A stretch of 37,405 bases of DNA from Dehalococcoidales bacterium (lineage in GTDB: Bacteria; Chloroflexota; Dehalococcoidia; Dehalococcoidales; Fen-1064). Numbering within the stretch: the stretch's first letter is position 1; every line of letters begins with the position of its first letter. The DNA is taken from the NCBI GenBank assembly GCA_020342155.1, contig CP070842.1:1725629-1763033 (forward strand). Direction: 5' to 3'. This document shows positions 15,201 through 23,640 of the stretch, piece after piece. The notes beneath the pieces were generated by a model that was not told the origin of the DNA, did not search any database, and was given only the letters and a program-made list of their open reading frames with translations. Position numbers and translations under genes: made by a program.

Positions 15201-16541
15201 ATGAGCAACATAAGTGTTATTGGAGCCGGATATGTTGGTTTGGTTACAGCCACCTGTTTTGCCGACCTCGGACACAGGGTAAGACTAGTGGAAATCGACA
15301 AAGATAGGGTTACCTGCCTGAAACGTGGGATTCTGCCCATCGTCGAAGAGCAACTGCCCGAGTTGTGGCAGAGTAACTGGGAGGCAGGAAGGCTCAGCGT
15401 AACCAGTGATTACAAGCAGGGGTTGGCGGATTGCGAATTTGCCTTCATAACTGTGGGAACACCATCGGCCGGTAACGGCAAAGCTGAACTAAAATGGGTA
15501 CGCTCGGCTGCCAGGAGTATCGCCGAAGCCGCCAACGGTCCACTTATAATAGTCCTCAAGAGTACGGTTCCGGTGGGCACCGCTGATATCGTGACAAGAG
15601 TAATCGCCCGACATTGCCGAAACGGACACAATTTCCCGGTCGTATCAAATCCCGAATTCCTGCGAGAGGGCGTAGCGGTTTACGACTTCATGCATCCTGA
15701 CCGGGTTGTGGTGGGAGCATTTGACCAGCGTGCCGCCGATGCGGTGGCTGAACTCCACGAACCTCTGGACTCACCAATCATCAAGTGTGACAACAGAACC
15801 GCCGAGATATCCAAGTACGCCTCGAATGTCTTTCTCGCCACCAGACTCAGCTTCATTAACGAAATTGCCTTGCTCTGTGACGAGTATGGCATCGACGTAG
15901 TAGAAGTGGCAGAAATAGTGGGTATGGACCCCCGGTTTGGTACCGGCTATCTGAGCGCCGGTCTGGGCTGGGGAGGCAGCTGTCTACCCAAGGACGTCAA
16001 GGGGCTCATCCATATGGCAAAAAGCCGCAGGGTGTCTGTTCCACTATTACGAGCCGTACAGCAGATAAATCAGAACCAACCTCACCTAGCGATAGAGAAG
16101 CTCTGTAAGCAGGTCGGTTCTCTGGAAGGTAAGACCATCGGCATTCTCGGGCTATCTTTTAAGCCGAATTCCGATGATATACGGGAGGCACGCTCGCTGC
16201 TGGTTATCTCCATTCTTAAGGAGCATGGTTGCCAGATTAAGGCATACGACCCGCTGGCCATGAAGAATACAGCCAAACTCTTCCCCGATGTGACTTATTG
16301 TACCGATGCCTACGAAGTAGCCGCAAGCAGTGATGCCCTGATACTTGTCACCGAGTGGGACGAGTTCAAAGAGCTTAACATGAAAAAGATGGCCTCCTTG
16401 ATGAACTGCCCTGTCCTTATTGATGGACGCAACCTCTATGACGCAGAGGAAATGGCCAAAGCCGGGTTCACATACGATAGTATCGGTCATCATGCTACGG
16501 GGTTAAAGAAACTAGAAGGGGTGTTACTCGGTGGTGCCTAA
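15201..16541 (+). CDS. ugd: UDP-glucose 6-dehydrogenase
   Basis: This cytosolic enzyme oxidises UDP-glucose to UDP-glucuronate with two NAD+. Visible features are the NAD-binding GAGYVG (8-13), VLKSTVPVGT, SNPEFLREGVAVYDFMHPDRVVVG, SKYASNVFLATRLSFINE, the catalytic cysteine C261 in GWGGSCLPKD, and the C-terminal GLSFKPNSDDIREARS. The length of 446 is standard. The SNPEFLREG signature favours UDP-glucose over UDP-N-acetylglucosamine (WbpA-type) dehydrogenases. The ATG is preceded by AGAGAGG. It sits between the regulator and the exopolysaccharide operon and should feed the epimerase at 21590 with UDP-glucuronate for polymer building. Confidence 0.94.
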   Translation: MSNISVIGAGYVGLVTATCFADLGHRVRLVEIDKDRVTCLKRGILPIVEEQLPELWQSNWEAGRLSVTSDYKQGLADCEFAFITVGTPSAGNGKAELKWVRSAARSIAEAANGPLIIVLKSTVPVGTADIVTRVIARHCRNGHNFPVVSNPEFLREGVAVYDFMHPDRVVVGAFDQRAADAVAELHEPLDSPIIKCDNRTAEISKYASNVFLATRLSFINEIALLCDEYGIDVVEVAEIVGMDPRFGTGYLSAGLGWGGSCLPKDVKGLIHMAKSRRVSVPLLRAVQQINQNQPHLAIEKLCKQVGSLEGKTIGILGLSFKPNSDDIREARSLLVISILKEHGCQIKAYDPLAMKNTAKLFPDVTYCTDAYEVAASSDALILVTEWDEFKELNMKKMASLMNCPVLIDGRNLYDAEEMAKAGFTYDSIGHHATGLKKLEGVLLGGA

Positions 16542-16543
16542 GA

Positions 16544-16599
16544 TTCTAACCTGGTATTAACCTGTGTTACACCTATTATTAACTTACAGGCGTTAGGAT
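16544..16599 (+). promoter_or_regulatory. Array D: 11-bp periodic direct-repeat promoter of the exopolysaccharide operon
   Basis: Four 7-mers start at 16544, 16555, 16566 and 16577: TTCTAAC, TATTAAC, GTTACAC and TATTAAC. Exactly 10 nt (16584-16593) precede TAGGAT (16594-16599, 4/6 to TATAAT). The third unit is weak but keeps the final AC. Predicted transcription start falls on or beside the ATG at 16606, giving a leaderless mRNA, which agrees with the poor ribosome-binding site there. Confidence 0.72.
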
Positions 16600-16605
16600 T
16601 ATTAA

Positions 16606-17382
16606 ATGGCGATAGAAAAAGTAACGAAGATAATAAGTAGTGAGCAGAAGGTAGGGCAGGAACAAATTGCTACCACAATCCGAAGAAAACAGGTGGCTGC
16701 TCGTACCAGAAGCTCAGGCTTTAGGATGGGAATCCGAAATCTAAGCAAATACCAACTGTGGAAGGGTATCCTGGACCGCTTAGTCGCCCTGCTAGCGCTG
16801 GTCATCGTGTCTCCCCTTCTCATCCTTATTGCCGTTATTATCAGGCTCGATTCTCCAGGAAATCCCTTTTTCCACCAAGAGCGTGTCGGTAAGGATGGAC
16901 GTAGATTCTTCATCTACAAGTTTCGCACCATGCATCTTGACCATGATGATAGTGAGTATGAAGCTTTCCTGCGGAGATATGTGGGTGGACAAGTTAATGG
17001 TGACGGCCTGAAGGAACAGGCCAAAAAGAAAATCAGACGGCGGGGTCCTGACCTGCGCGTCACACGGTTTGGCACCTTATTACGTAAGACCAACCTGGAC
17101 GAAATCCCTCAACTCCTCAACATACTCAAGGGAGAAATGTCATTTGTCGGCCCTCGTCCTGACATTCCTTTTGCGGTAGCGATGTATAAGGACCATCACT
17201 GGGAGAGGTTTGCCATCACACCGGGCATAACCGGTCTGTGGCAGGTATCTAGACGGAAGAAGATACCATTCGAAGCAATGGTGCGTCTCGATATGGACTA
17301 TATAAAGAAGCAATCACTGTTTCTTGATATAAAAATTATACTATTAACTGTAAGAACTGTCCTCAAGGGAGAGGGTAGTTAG
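16606..17382 (+). CDS. Initiating undecaprenyl-phosphate sugar-1-phosphate transferase
   Basis: This membrane enzyme moves a sugar-1-phosphate from a UDP-sugar to undecaprenyl phosphate, the first step of repeat-unit assembly. It has a basic cytosolic lead of about 50 residues, one hydrophobic re-entrant or membrane segment (about 57-80, RLVALLALVIVSPLLILIAV), then the monoPGT catalytic domain. Visible motifs are FFHQERVGKDGRRFFIYKFRTM, LRKTNLDEIPQLLNILKGEMSFVGPRP and TPGITGLWQV. It lacks the four extra N-terminal helices of WbaP/WcaJ, so it is the short form. An insertion-like basic stretch (KEQAKKKIRRRGPD) precedes RVTRFG. It is the first gene of the operon behind array D, and the start codon coincides with the predicted transcript start. 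Confidence 0.92.
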   Translation: MAIEKVTKIISSEQKVGQEQIATTIRRKQVAARTRSSGFRMGIRNLSKYQLWKGILDRLVALLALVIVSPLLILIAVIIRLDSPGNPFFHQERVGKDGRRFFIYKFRTMHLDHDDSEYEAFLRRYVGGQVNGDGLKEQAKKKIRRRGPDLRVTRFGTLLRKTNLDEIPQLLNILKGEMSFVGPRPDIPFAVAMYKDHHWERFAITPGITGLWQVSRRKKIPFEAMVRLDMDYIKKQSLFLDIKIILLTVRTVLKGEGS

Positions 17383-17405
17383 CGGTAGTGGAAGGAGTAA
17401 AGGCA

Positions 17406-18461
17406 ATGGTTAATGTTGGTGTTATTGGCTGTGGTTACTGGGGCCCGAAGCACGTCAGGAATTTCCACGAGCTAGAGGAGGCTCAGCTGACCATGGTATG
17501 TGATCTGGACGAAGACAGGCTCGAAAGGGTGAAAACCCAATATCCTTATGTAGAGACAGCTCTCAACCCCAAGGACCTCCTCCGAGGCAATGTTGATGCA
17601 GTGGTAATAGCGACGCCAGTCGGTACGCACTATCAATTAGCCAAGAAGGCACTCCTACACGATAAACATGTCCTTATAGAGAAGCCGGTCAGCACAAGCA
17701 GTCGTGAGGTTCTGGACCTTATTGAATTGGCTGATAAGCGAAACCTGATAGTGATGGTAGGACACACCTACGAGTATCATCCCGCTGTGGACTTCCTAAG
17801 AGAACTGGTGCAGAGCGGGGAGTTGGGAGATATTTATAACATTGATGCCTCCAGACTCAATCTGGGCCTGTTCCGACCCGATGCCAACGTCCTCTGGGAC
17901 CTGGCTCCCCACGACATATGCATCGTACTTTCTCTGCTAGATGACGAGCCAATTGAGGTAAGTGCCCGGGGGTCACATCATATAGATCCCCACCTCTGCG
18001 ACGTGGCCTATATCGAATTACTATTCGCCAGTGGGACTATGTGCAACGTTCATGTGAGCTGGCTACACCCTCGCAAGATACGTGAGCTTACCATCGTCGG
18101 TAGTAAAAAGATGGCCGTCTACGACGATGTATCTGAGGCAGAAAAGATACACATCTATGACAAGGGGCTAGCCGTTGCTGCCAGCACAAACAATAATGGC
18201 TTCGCTACATGGCCGCCTAATTACCACTACGGCGATGTCGTTATTCCTTTCATTACCAATGCTGAGCCACTGAAACTGGAGTGTAGCCACTTCATCCAAA
18301 GTATAGTCGAAGGAATAAAGCCAAGGAGCGATGGCCTAGCCGGACTCAGGGTAACCAGCATTTTGGAAGCAGCCAACCGTTCCCTCTTAAATGGGGGCGA
18401 ACGAGAAAAGTTGACCCCAACCAGAACTATCGCAGAGGCTAGTAAAGCGACCATCAGCTGA
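17406..18461 (+). CDS. Gfo/Idh/MocA-family sugar dehydrogenase (WbpB/WlbA-like)
   Basis: The N-terminal Rossmann fold has VGVIGCGYWGPKHVRNF, VVIATPVGTHYQLAKKAL and the family signature EKPVS. The C-terminal alpha/beta domain includes GHTYEYHPAVDFLRELV and DLAPHDICIVLSLL. WbpB-type enzymes oxidise the 3-hydroxyl of UDP-GlcNAc-uronic acid to the 3-keto form. The next two genes encode an acetyltransferase and an aminotransferase in the WbpD/WbpE pattern, which supports that role. I choose ATG 17406 over GTG 17388 because AAGGAG ends 8 nt before the ATG and GCGYWG then sits at a normal distance from the N-terminus. Length is 351 residues. Confidence 0.87.
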   Translation: MVNVGVIGCGYWGPKHVRNFHELEEAQLTMVCDLDEDRLERVKTQYPYVETALNPKDLLRGNVDAVVIATPVGTHYQLAKKALLHDKHVLIEKPVSTSSREVLDLIELADKRNLIVMVGHTYEYHPAVDFLRELVQSGELGDIYNIDASRLNLGLFRPDANVLWDLAPHDICIVLSLLDDEPIEVSARGSHHIDPHLCDVAYIELLFASGTMCNVHVSWLHPRKIRELTIVGSKKMAVYDDVSEAEKIHIYDKGLAVAASTNNNGFATWPPNYHYGDVVIPFITNAEPLKLECSHFIQSIVEGIKPRSDGLAGLRVTSILEAANRSLLNGGEREKLTPTRTIAEASKATIS

Positions 18462-18474
18462 AAATGAGGCATTA

Positions 18475-19143
18475 ATGGGAGATAAAAATCGGTTCCCTAC
18501 AATACTACAGGAAAGCAGCAGTACAGTACGGCTGGGAGAAGGCGCTATCATCGATGACGGGGTAACCCTTGGTTATCCACCGGCCCGCGGCGAGAATCAC
18601 CTCCTAATTATCGGACCTGGGGCTCGCATTCGCTGCGGGACCATCATCTACAGTGGCAGCTGTATTGGACACAATCTGGAAACTGGTCACAATGTAGTTA
18701 TCAGGGAACAGAATATCATCGGAGACGAATTTCGTATTTGGGGTAACTCAGTTATTGACTATGGCTGCCGCATAGGGAACAACGTCAGAATCCATAACCA
18801 GGTCTACGTTTCCCAATTTACGTTCATCGAAGACGATGTCTTTCTGGCTCCCGGTGTTATGCTGGCCAACGACATACACCCCGGCTGCCCCGATGCGGTG
18901 GAATGCATGGAAGGCCCCCGTATTAAAAAGGGAGCCCAAATAGGTATCAATGTCTCCGTGCTACCCCGAGTAGTCATTGGTGAACATGCCGTTATCGGTG
19001 CCGGCAGTGTCGTTACCAAAGACATCCCAGCGGGGGTAGTCGCTTACGGCAATCCAGCCCAGGCTGTGTGCGGGGTAGGAGACCTCACCTGTACCACCGG
19101 CCGCCGGGATAAACCATACAGCCAATTCATAGGGAGAATATAG
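18475..19143 (+). CDS. Left-handed beta-helix (hexapeptide) acetyltransferase, WbpD-like
   Basis: This 222-residue protein is built from repeating hexapeptides (GPGARIRCGTIIYSGSCIGHNLETGHNVVIREQ and later GAQIGINVSVLPRVVIGEHAVIGAGSVVTKDIPAGVVAYGNPAQ), which fold as a left-handed beta-helix and form acetyl-CoA sites between trimer subunits. A likely catalytic histidine lies in ANDIHPGCPDA. In the WbpD role it would acetylate the 3-amino group of UDP-GlcNAc3N-uronate. The start is ATG with GAGG 6 nt upstream, 13 nt after the dehydrogenase stop. Alternative acceptors such as another amino sugar are possible. Confidence 0.88.
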   Translation: MGDKNRFPTILQESSSTVRLGEGAIIDDGVTLGYPPARGENHLLIIGPGARIRCGTIIYSGSCIGHNLETGHNVVIREQNIIGDEFRIWGNSVIDYGCRIGNNVRIHNQVYVSQFTFIEDDVFLAPGVMLANDIHPGCPDAVECMEGPRIKKGAQIGINVSVLPRVVIGEHAVIGAGSVVTKDIPAGVVAYGNPAQAVCGVGDLTCTTGRRDKPYSQFIGRI

Positions 19144-19155
19144 GGAGAACAGAAA

Positions 19156-20280
19156 ATGCGCAGACCTCTAGTGGATCTTAAGAAGCAGTACCAGGGTCTA
19201 AAAGAAGAGATACTGGCCGAGATAGGCCAGGCTCTGGATGGAATGCAACTGTTCCTGGGCAAGAATGTCCAGACATTTGAGGCAGATTTTGCTAATTACT
19301 GCGGTACCGAGTTTGCCATCGGCGTCGGTTCAGGCACGGATGCCCTACACCTGGCCCTTCGCGCCTGTGGGATTGGACCGGGAGATGAGGTAATTACTGT
19401 CTCCAACACCTTCTTCGCCACAGTCGAAGCCATAGCCATTGTCGGTGCCCGACCGGTATTTGTCGACATTGACCCCGATACCTACAACATCGACCCGTCT
19501 CAAATAGAAGGGGCAATAAATAGCAGAACCAAAGCCATCATCCCAGTGCACCTATATGGGCACCCGGCCGACATGGATCCTATCCTGGAGCTGGCTAAGT
19601 CCCACAAGATTAAGGTTATCGAAGATGCCTGTCAGTCTCACGGAGCCGAATACAAGGGACGCCGAACCGGTTCCCTGGGAGATGCTGGCTGCTTCAGTTT
19701 CTACTTCACGAAGAACCTGGGAGCTTATGGTGAGGCTGGCATAATTACAATATCCGACCCGGAGATTGCCAAGCAATGTCGGCTGCTGCGGGACCACGGA
19801 CAGGACCCCAAGTACTATCATTCACTATTTGGTTTCAACGCTCGCCTCGACGAGCTCCAGGCTGCGGTACTGAAGGTAAAACTCCCTCATCTGGACGAAT
19901 GGACAGAAAACAGACGGAGTATTGCCCAGGCCTTCGATGCAGGCCTGCCCGCATCAATAGTAAAACCACAGGAGATGCCATGGGGTAAGCACGTCTACCA
20001 TCTCTACGTGGTGAGGACGCCGTATCGTGACCAGCTGCGAGCTTGGCTGGAGACCAAAGGCATCGGCGCGGGTATGCACTACCCTATCCCTATCCATCTA
20101 CAAAAAGCCTGGCAGGATGCTGGCGGAGGTGACTGCTCTCTACCTATCACTGAGAAAATAACTGAAGAAATACTCTCGCTTCCAATGTACCCGGAACTGA
20201 GTAGCGAGGAAGTGAAATATATCTGTGACTGCGTTCAAGAATTCGCTGAAGCTGAACTGCATGCAGCGGTGGGAGATTAA
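19156..20280 (+). CDS. DegT/DnrJ/EryC1/StrS sugar aminotransferase (WbpE-like)
   Basis: This PLP enzyme transfers an amino group to a keto-sugar nucleotide. Family hallmarks are RRPLVDLKKQY at the N-terminus, GVGSGTDALHLALRA, EDACQSHGA (cofactor-binding Asp), and SFYFTKNLGAYGEAG with the PLP lysine K186. The long internal loop GQDPKYYHSLFGFNARLDELQAA matches sugar aminotransferases. With the flanking WbpB/WbpD-like genes, it should aminate the C3 of a UDP-GlcNAc-derived uronic acid. The ATG lies 12 nt after the acetyltransferase stop, with GGGAG upstream. It is full length at 374 residues. Confidence 0.91.
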   Translation: MRRPLVDLKKQYQGLKEEILAEIGQALDGMQLFLGKNVQTFEADFANYCGTEFAIGVGSGTDALHLALRACGIGPGDEVITVSNTFFATVEAIAIVGARPVFVDIDPDTYNIDPSQIEGAINSRTKAIIPVHLYGHPADMDPILELAKSHKIKVIEDACQSHGAEYKGRRTGSLGDAGCFSFYFTKNLGAYGEAGIITISDPEIAKQCRLLRDHGQDPKYYHSLFGFNARLDELQAAVLKVKLPHLDEWTENRRSIAQAFDAGLPASIVKPQEMPWGKHVYHLYVVRTPYRDQLRAWLETKGIGAGMHYPIPIHLQKAWQDAGGGDCSLPITEKITEEILSLPMYPELSSEEVKYICDCVQEFAEAELHAAVGD

Positions 20281-20336
20281 TTTGTCCCGACTGCTGCAAG
20301 CTGACAAGCAAATAATACATTTTGGGGGTGACTACA

Positions 20337-21593
20337 ATGGTGGTCGAAAACAATGGTAGCGGAATAAACTCAGGCGACAGTAAAAACAGGCCTGAGGCAA
20401 ATTCAGGCGCTACGAACAAAAAGCGCGCGTCAATACCAAGAATGGCGCCACTTCTGAGTCGGCGGTCCATCATCGCGCTGGTGGTCGGACTTGCTATCGG
20501 AATCTCGTTGGGACTGGGTTACTGGATTATCAGTCCATCGCTGAGTCCTGCGGACCCTATTACCCTGGCAGAGCAAGATAGCTCCACGCCACTAATATGG
20601 CCAGAGTTTAAAGGTCCGTACGAGAGTACTGTCCAAATCCAGATCGTCAATCCTGGCTCTGCCTACACGTACCTCGGAGATCTAATGAGGACAGCAGAGT
20701 ATTATTCCGCCAAGGCAAATAGTTTCCCATTCCTGGATTTCTTGGCACAAGAGCTTGACGAAAAAGCGCCTACCTATTCCCATAGCGCTGAAGAACTGGA
20801 CCTGATGGTATCGATAACAAACACTCAGAGTGACGAGGTCCCAGTAATAGAAATACAGGTGACCGCCACTACTGAGGAGGAAACGCTTTACCTCGCCGCC
20901 TTTATTCCGACGGTTTTCAGTGATTTCCTGACCTTGGAAGAAAACAACCTACGATTGCAGCAATACGAACTGCTCGTGGAAGATATCGAGGACATTCAGC
21001 AGGCCCTCCTTGAAGCCCAGGAAGATCTGGCCAGCTATTCACTAGAAAGTGCTACCAGTAGCATAAGCAGTGATCCAACGTACATTGCATTATCGGCTAA
21101 AGTAGCTGCCTTACAGACCGAACTTGGCCGCCAAGCAGAGCAAATGGCTATGCTGATTGCTATAGGTGACCAGAGTCAGGCCTATCTTGAGGCTGTTACA
21201 GCGGTCGAAATGGCCAGTTTCGCTCTAGCCGAAGCCAGGAGTGAGCTAGCTGTCCTAGAAGCACAGCATAATATCGACTACACGGAGCAAGATTTCGCAT
21301 ATCAGGTCGCTCAGGCAAAAGTCGATAATCTTAATATTGAGCTTGCTCGCTTAAGCACCAGAGCAACTACTCTCCTGACAGAAAGCACCGAAGAACCGAA
21401 TACACTAGACTACATCGCCGTGGGGACTCCGTCTTCACCGGTTCCGTCGATTCCAGACAGAATACGGGGACGGGATGCCATATTACTCGGCGGCATACTC
21501 GGTATATGCGGTGCCTGGGTCGTACTGAACTTTAAGTGGCTGGCCAAGGGAATGCCTTCCTCTGCTGTACGCAGGGAAGAGGAGACGGCATGA
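20337..21593 (+). CDS. Wzz-like polysaccharide co-polymerase / chain-length regulator
   Basis: The layout is that of a PCP protein: a polar N-terminus, a membrane segment at about 44-65 (IIALVVGLAIGISLGLGYWII), a large extracytoplasmic region with predicted coiled coils (LRLQQYELLVEDIEDIQQALLEAQ and SELAVLEAQHNIDYTEQ), the proline-rich PSSPVPSIPDR, and a second membrane segment (about 385-404). Sequence similarity to classical Wzz is low, so the call rests on topology and context. No BY-kinase domain is fused or adjacent. GGGGGTG lies 6 nt before ATG 20337, which is preferred over the upstream TTG and GTG. The stop overlaps the next start (ATGA). Confidence 0.75.
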   Translation: MVVENNGSGINSGDSKNRPEANSGATNKKRASIPRMAPLLSRRSIIALVVGLAIGISLGLGYWIISPSLSPADPITLAEQDSSTPLIWPEFKGPYESTVQIQIVNPGSAYTYLGDLMRTAEYYSAKANSFPFLDFLAQELDEKAPTYSHSAEELDLMVSITNTQSDEVPVIEIQVTATTEEETLYLAAFIPTVFSDFLTLEENNLRLQQYELLVEDIEDIQQALLEAQEDLASYSLESATSSISSDPTYIALSAKVAALQTELGRQAEQMAMLIAIGDQSQAYLEAVTAVEMASFALAEARSELAVLEAQHNIDYTEQDFAYQVAQAKVDNLNIELARLSTRATTLLTESTEEPNTLDYIAVGTPSSPVPSIPDRIRGRDAILLGGILGICGAWVVLNFKWLAKGMPSSAVRREEETA

Positions 21594-22567
21594 GCCAAAC
21601 AATATTGGTAACCGGTGCTGCTGGATTCATCGGCTCACACCTCGTCGAGCGCCTAATCAACCTCGGCCATCGAGTCGTGGGACTGGATAACTTCGACGAC
21701 TCCTACGAGCCGCATATTAAATGGAATAACGTCCAGCAGTTCGGTACCGATGAGCGCTTTATTCTAAGCCAAGGAGACATCAGGGACCGTGCCTTACTGC
21801 ACGACCTTTTCTCCAAGTATGCCTTCAACAGCGTAATTCATCTCGCCGCGAAGGCAGGAGTAAGGCCTTCGATTGACCAGCCTCAGTTATACGAAGAGGT
21901 CAATGTGCAAGGTACCATCAACCTCCTTGAAAAAAGCCATCTGGCTCCGGTACAGAGGTTCATATTTATCTCTTCCTCATCTGTATTCGGTGACAGTAGG
22001 CAGATACCATTCAAGGAGGACCAGCGAACTGGTACCCCGATGTCTCCTTACGCTGCTTCGAAAGCAGCCGCCGAATTATTCTGCCGTACCTATCACCACC
22101 TTTACGGGTTGCCTATAATGATATTACGCCCATTCACCGTTTATGGACCACGGCAGAGGCCAGGGATGGCCATTCATCTCTTTACCAGAAAAATAGACGT
22201 CGGAGAAGAGATTCACATCTTTGGTGACGGGTCATCAAAGAGGGACTATACCTACGTCGGTGACATCGTAAATGGCATATTGAACGCCCTGACCAATAAG
22301 GGATGCCAGTTTGACATTTTCAACCTGGGTAACTCACAGCCAGTGTCCCTAAATGACCTAGTACGCCTGATTGAGGAGTCTCTGGGGAAGAAAGCCATAA
22401 TCAAGCGGTTGCCAATGCAGCCAGGAGATGTGCCCATTACGGTTGCCGACATCTCCAAAGCCAAAACAATCCTCGGCTACCAACCAGAGACAACAATAGA
22501 GCAGGGCGTCCGGCAATTCATCAAATGGTATCGTACTGTACAACCAAGCAATAGCTACGTGCGTTAA
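21590..22567 (+). CDS. NAD-dependent sugar epimerase, UDP-glucuronate 4-epimerase-like
   Basis: This extended short-chain dehydrogenase has GAAGFIGSHLVERL (NAD binding), GLDNFDDSYEPHIKWNN (cofactor Asp and a segment typical of UDP-glucuronate epimerases), FISSSSVFG (catalytic Ser), YAASKAAAELF (Tyr and Lys) and RPFTVYGPRQRPGMA. It probably interconverts UDP-GlcA and UDP-GalA, using product from ugd upstream. UDP-glucose 4-epimerase activity is the alternative. The start is ATG 21590, which overlaps the preceding stop as ATGA and has GAGGAG upstream. A longer frame from 21536 is contradicted by this. It has 325 residues. Confidence 0.88.
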   Translation: MSQTILVTGAAGFIGSHLVERLINLGHRVVGLDNFDDSYEPHIKWNNVQQFGTDERFILSQGDIRDRALLHDLFSKYAFNSVIHLAAKAGVRPSIDQPQLYEEVNVQGTINLLEKSHLAPVQRFIFISSSSVFGDSRQIPFKEDQRTGTPMSPYAASKAAAELFCRTYHHLYGLPIMILRPFTVYGPRQRPGMAIHLFTRKIDVGEEIHIFGDGSSKRDYTYVGDIVNGILNALTNKGCQFDIFNLGNSQPVSLNDLVRLIEESLGKKAIIKRLPMQPGDVPITVADISKAKTILGYQPETTIEQGVRQFIKWYRTVQPSNSYVR

Positions 22568-22569
22568 TA

Positions 22570-23634
22570 ATGGGAATAAAAATAATGACACAGCCAGTTT
22601 GCATTATCACCGAGGATTTATCTCTACCACTGGATGAGGGAATAAAGAATTTCGCCCATTCCCTTCTCCAGGCCTGGCCTCCGGAGATCCCGGTACTCGG
22701 GCTCTCCGTGCATCCTCGGGGCACGACTAATGGCTCCAATGTGGTCTCGCTGGATTCTAATAGGCTCTTCTTGAGCTACAGGTTATGGGAAGAGCTTCGC
22801 TCATTCAAACCCGAAATCATCTGCTACGTGCCTTCAGCATCAGCTACGGTCTTCAGTTTTCTACGTAGCCAATTACTTAAGCTGTATCGACCTCGAGCCA
22901 GGGTGGTTATGGTTTCACTCCAACCCCGACGTTACGGCTGGCTCTCGCGACATCTTATCCGACTCCTCGCACCGGATGTGGTTTTTGTCCAGCATAAAGA
23001 AGTAGCAAAGCAGCTAATTTCTCTGGGGTGCCATGCTCAACTAATCCCCAGTGGTGTGGACCTTGAGAAGTTCACTCCAGTACCTCCGAATAGAAAGACA
23101 GAGTTGAGAACCGAGTACGGTCTGGAGCCTGAAACGTTCACTGTATTGCATGTGGGCCACATAAAGAGGGAACGGAATGTTCAGTCGCTCATCCATATTC
23201 GACAAGAGCTGGCTGCACAGGTCATCGTTGTGGGAAGCACGTTCCCTGGCCAGGATGAGGGTCTGCTGAGCGAACTGCGAGAGCAGGGTATCACGGTTTT
23301 CGACCAGTACTTGCCAGATATAGAGCATATATACCAGCTGGCTGACTGCTACGTGTTCCCCGTAATCTCTCACCAGGCATGTATCGGTGCTCCACTCTCT
23401 GTCCTGGAAGCTATGGCCTGCAACCTGCCGGTTGTAACGCTTCGTTACGGCGACCTGCCAACAACGTTTGAACAGGGCGATGGTTTCTTTTATGCCGAAG
23501 GGCCTGAGGAACTACCAAAAAGCGTCGCCCAAACTGTGTGGTTGAATGGCTGTGAAACTCGTGAAATGGTAACCCCATATTCATGGCGAAATATAGCTAG
23601 ACTTCTCTTAGGCCAGATTGAGCTGGATGGATAA
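22570..23634 (+). CDS. Glycosyltransferase family 4-like protein
   Basis: A GT-B protein of 354 residues. The C-terminal nucleotide-sugar domain reads LIPSGVDLEKFTPV, FTVLHVGHIKRERNVQ, and APLSVLEAMACNLPVVTLRYGDLP, the EX7E-type segment of retaining GT4 enzymes. The N-terminal acceptor domain is divergent (VCIITEDLSLPLDEGIKNFAHSLL). It begins 3 nt after the epimerase stop. ATG 22585 is an alternative start 15 nt downstream, and neither has a strong ribosome-binding site. It should add one sugar to the lipid-linked repeat unit on the cytoplasmic face. Donor and linkage cannot be read. Confidence 0.85.
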   Translation: MGIKIMTQPVCIITEDLSLPLDEGIKNFAHSLLQAWPPEIPVLGLSVHPRGTTNGSNVVSLDSNRLFLSYRLWEELRSFKPEIICYVPSASATVFSFLRSQLLKLYRPRARVVMVSLQPRRYGWLSRHLIRLLAPDVVFVQHKEVAKQLISLGCHAQLIPSGVDLEKFTPVPPNRKTELRTEYGLEPETFTVLHVGHIKRERNVQSLIHIRQELAAQVIVVGSTFPGQDEGLLSELREQGITVFDQYLPDIEHIYQLADCYVFPVISHQACIGAPLSVLEAMACNLPVVTLRYGDLPTTFEQGDGFFYAEGPEELPKSVAQTVWLNGCETREMVTPYSWRNIARLLLGQIELDG

Positions 23635-23640
23635 GAAAAC

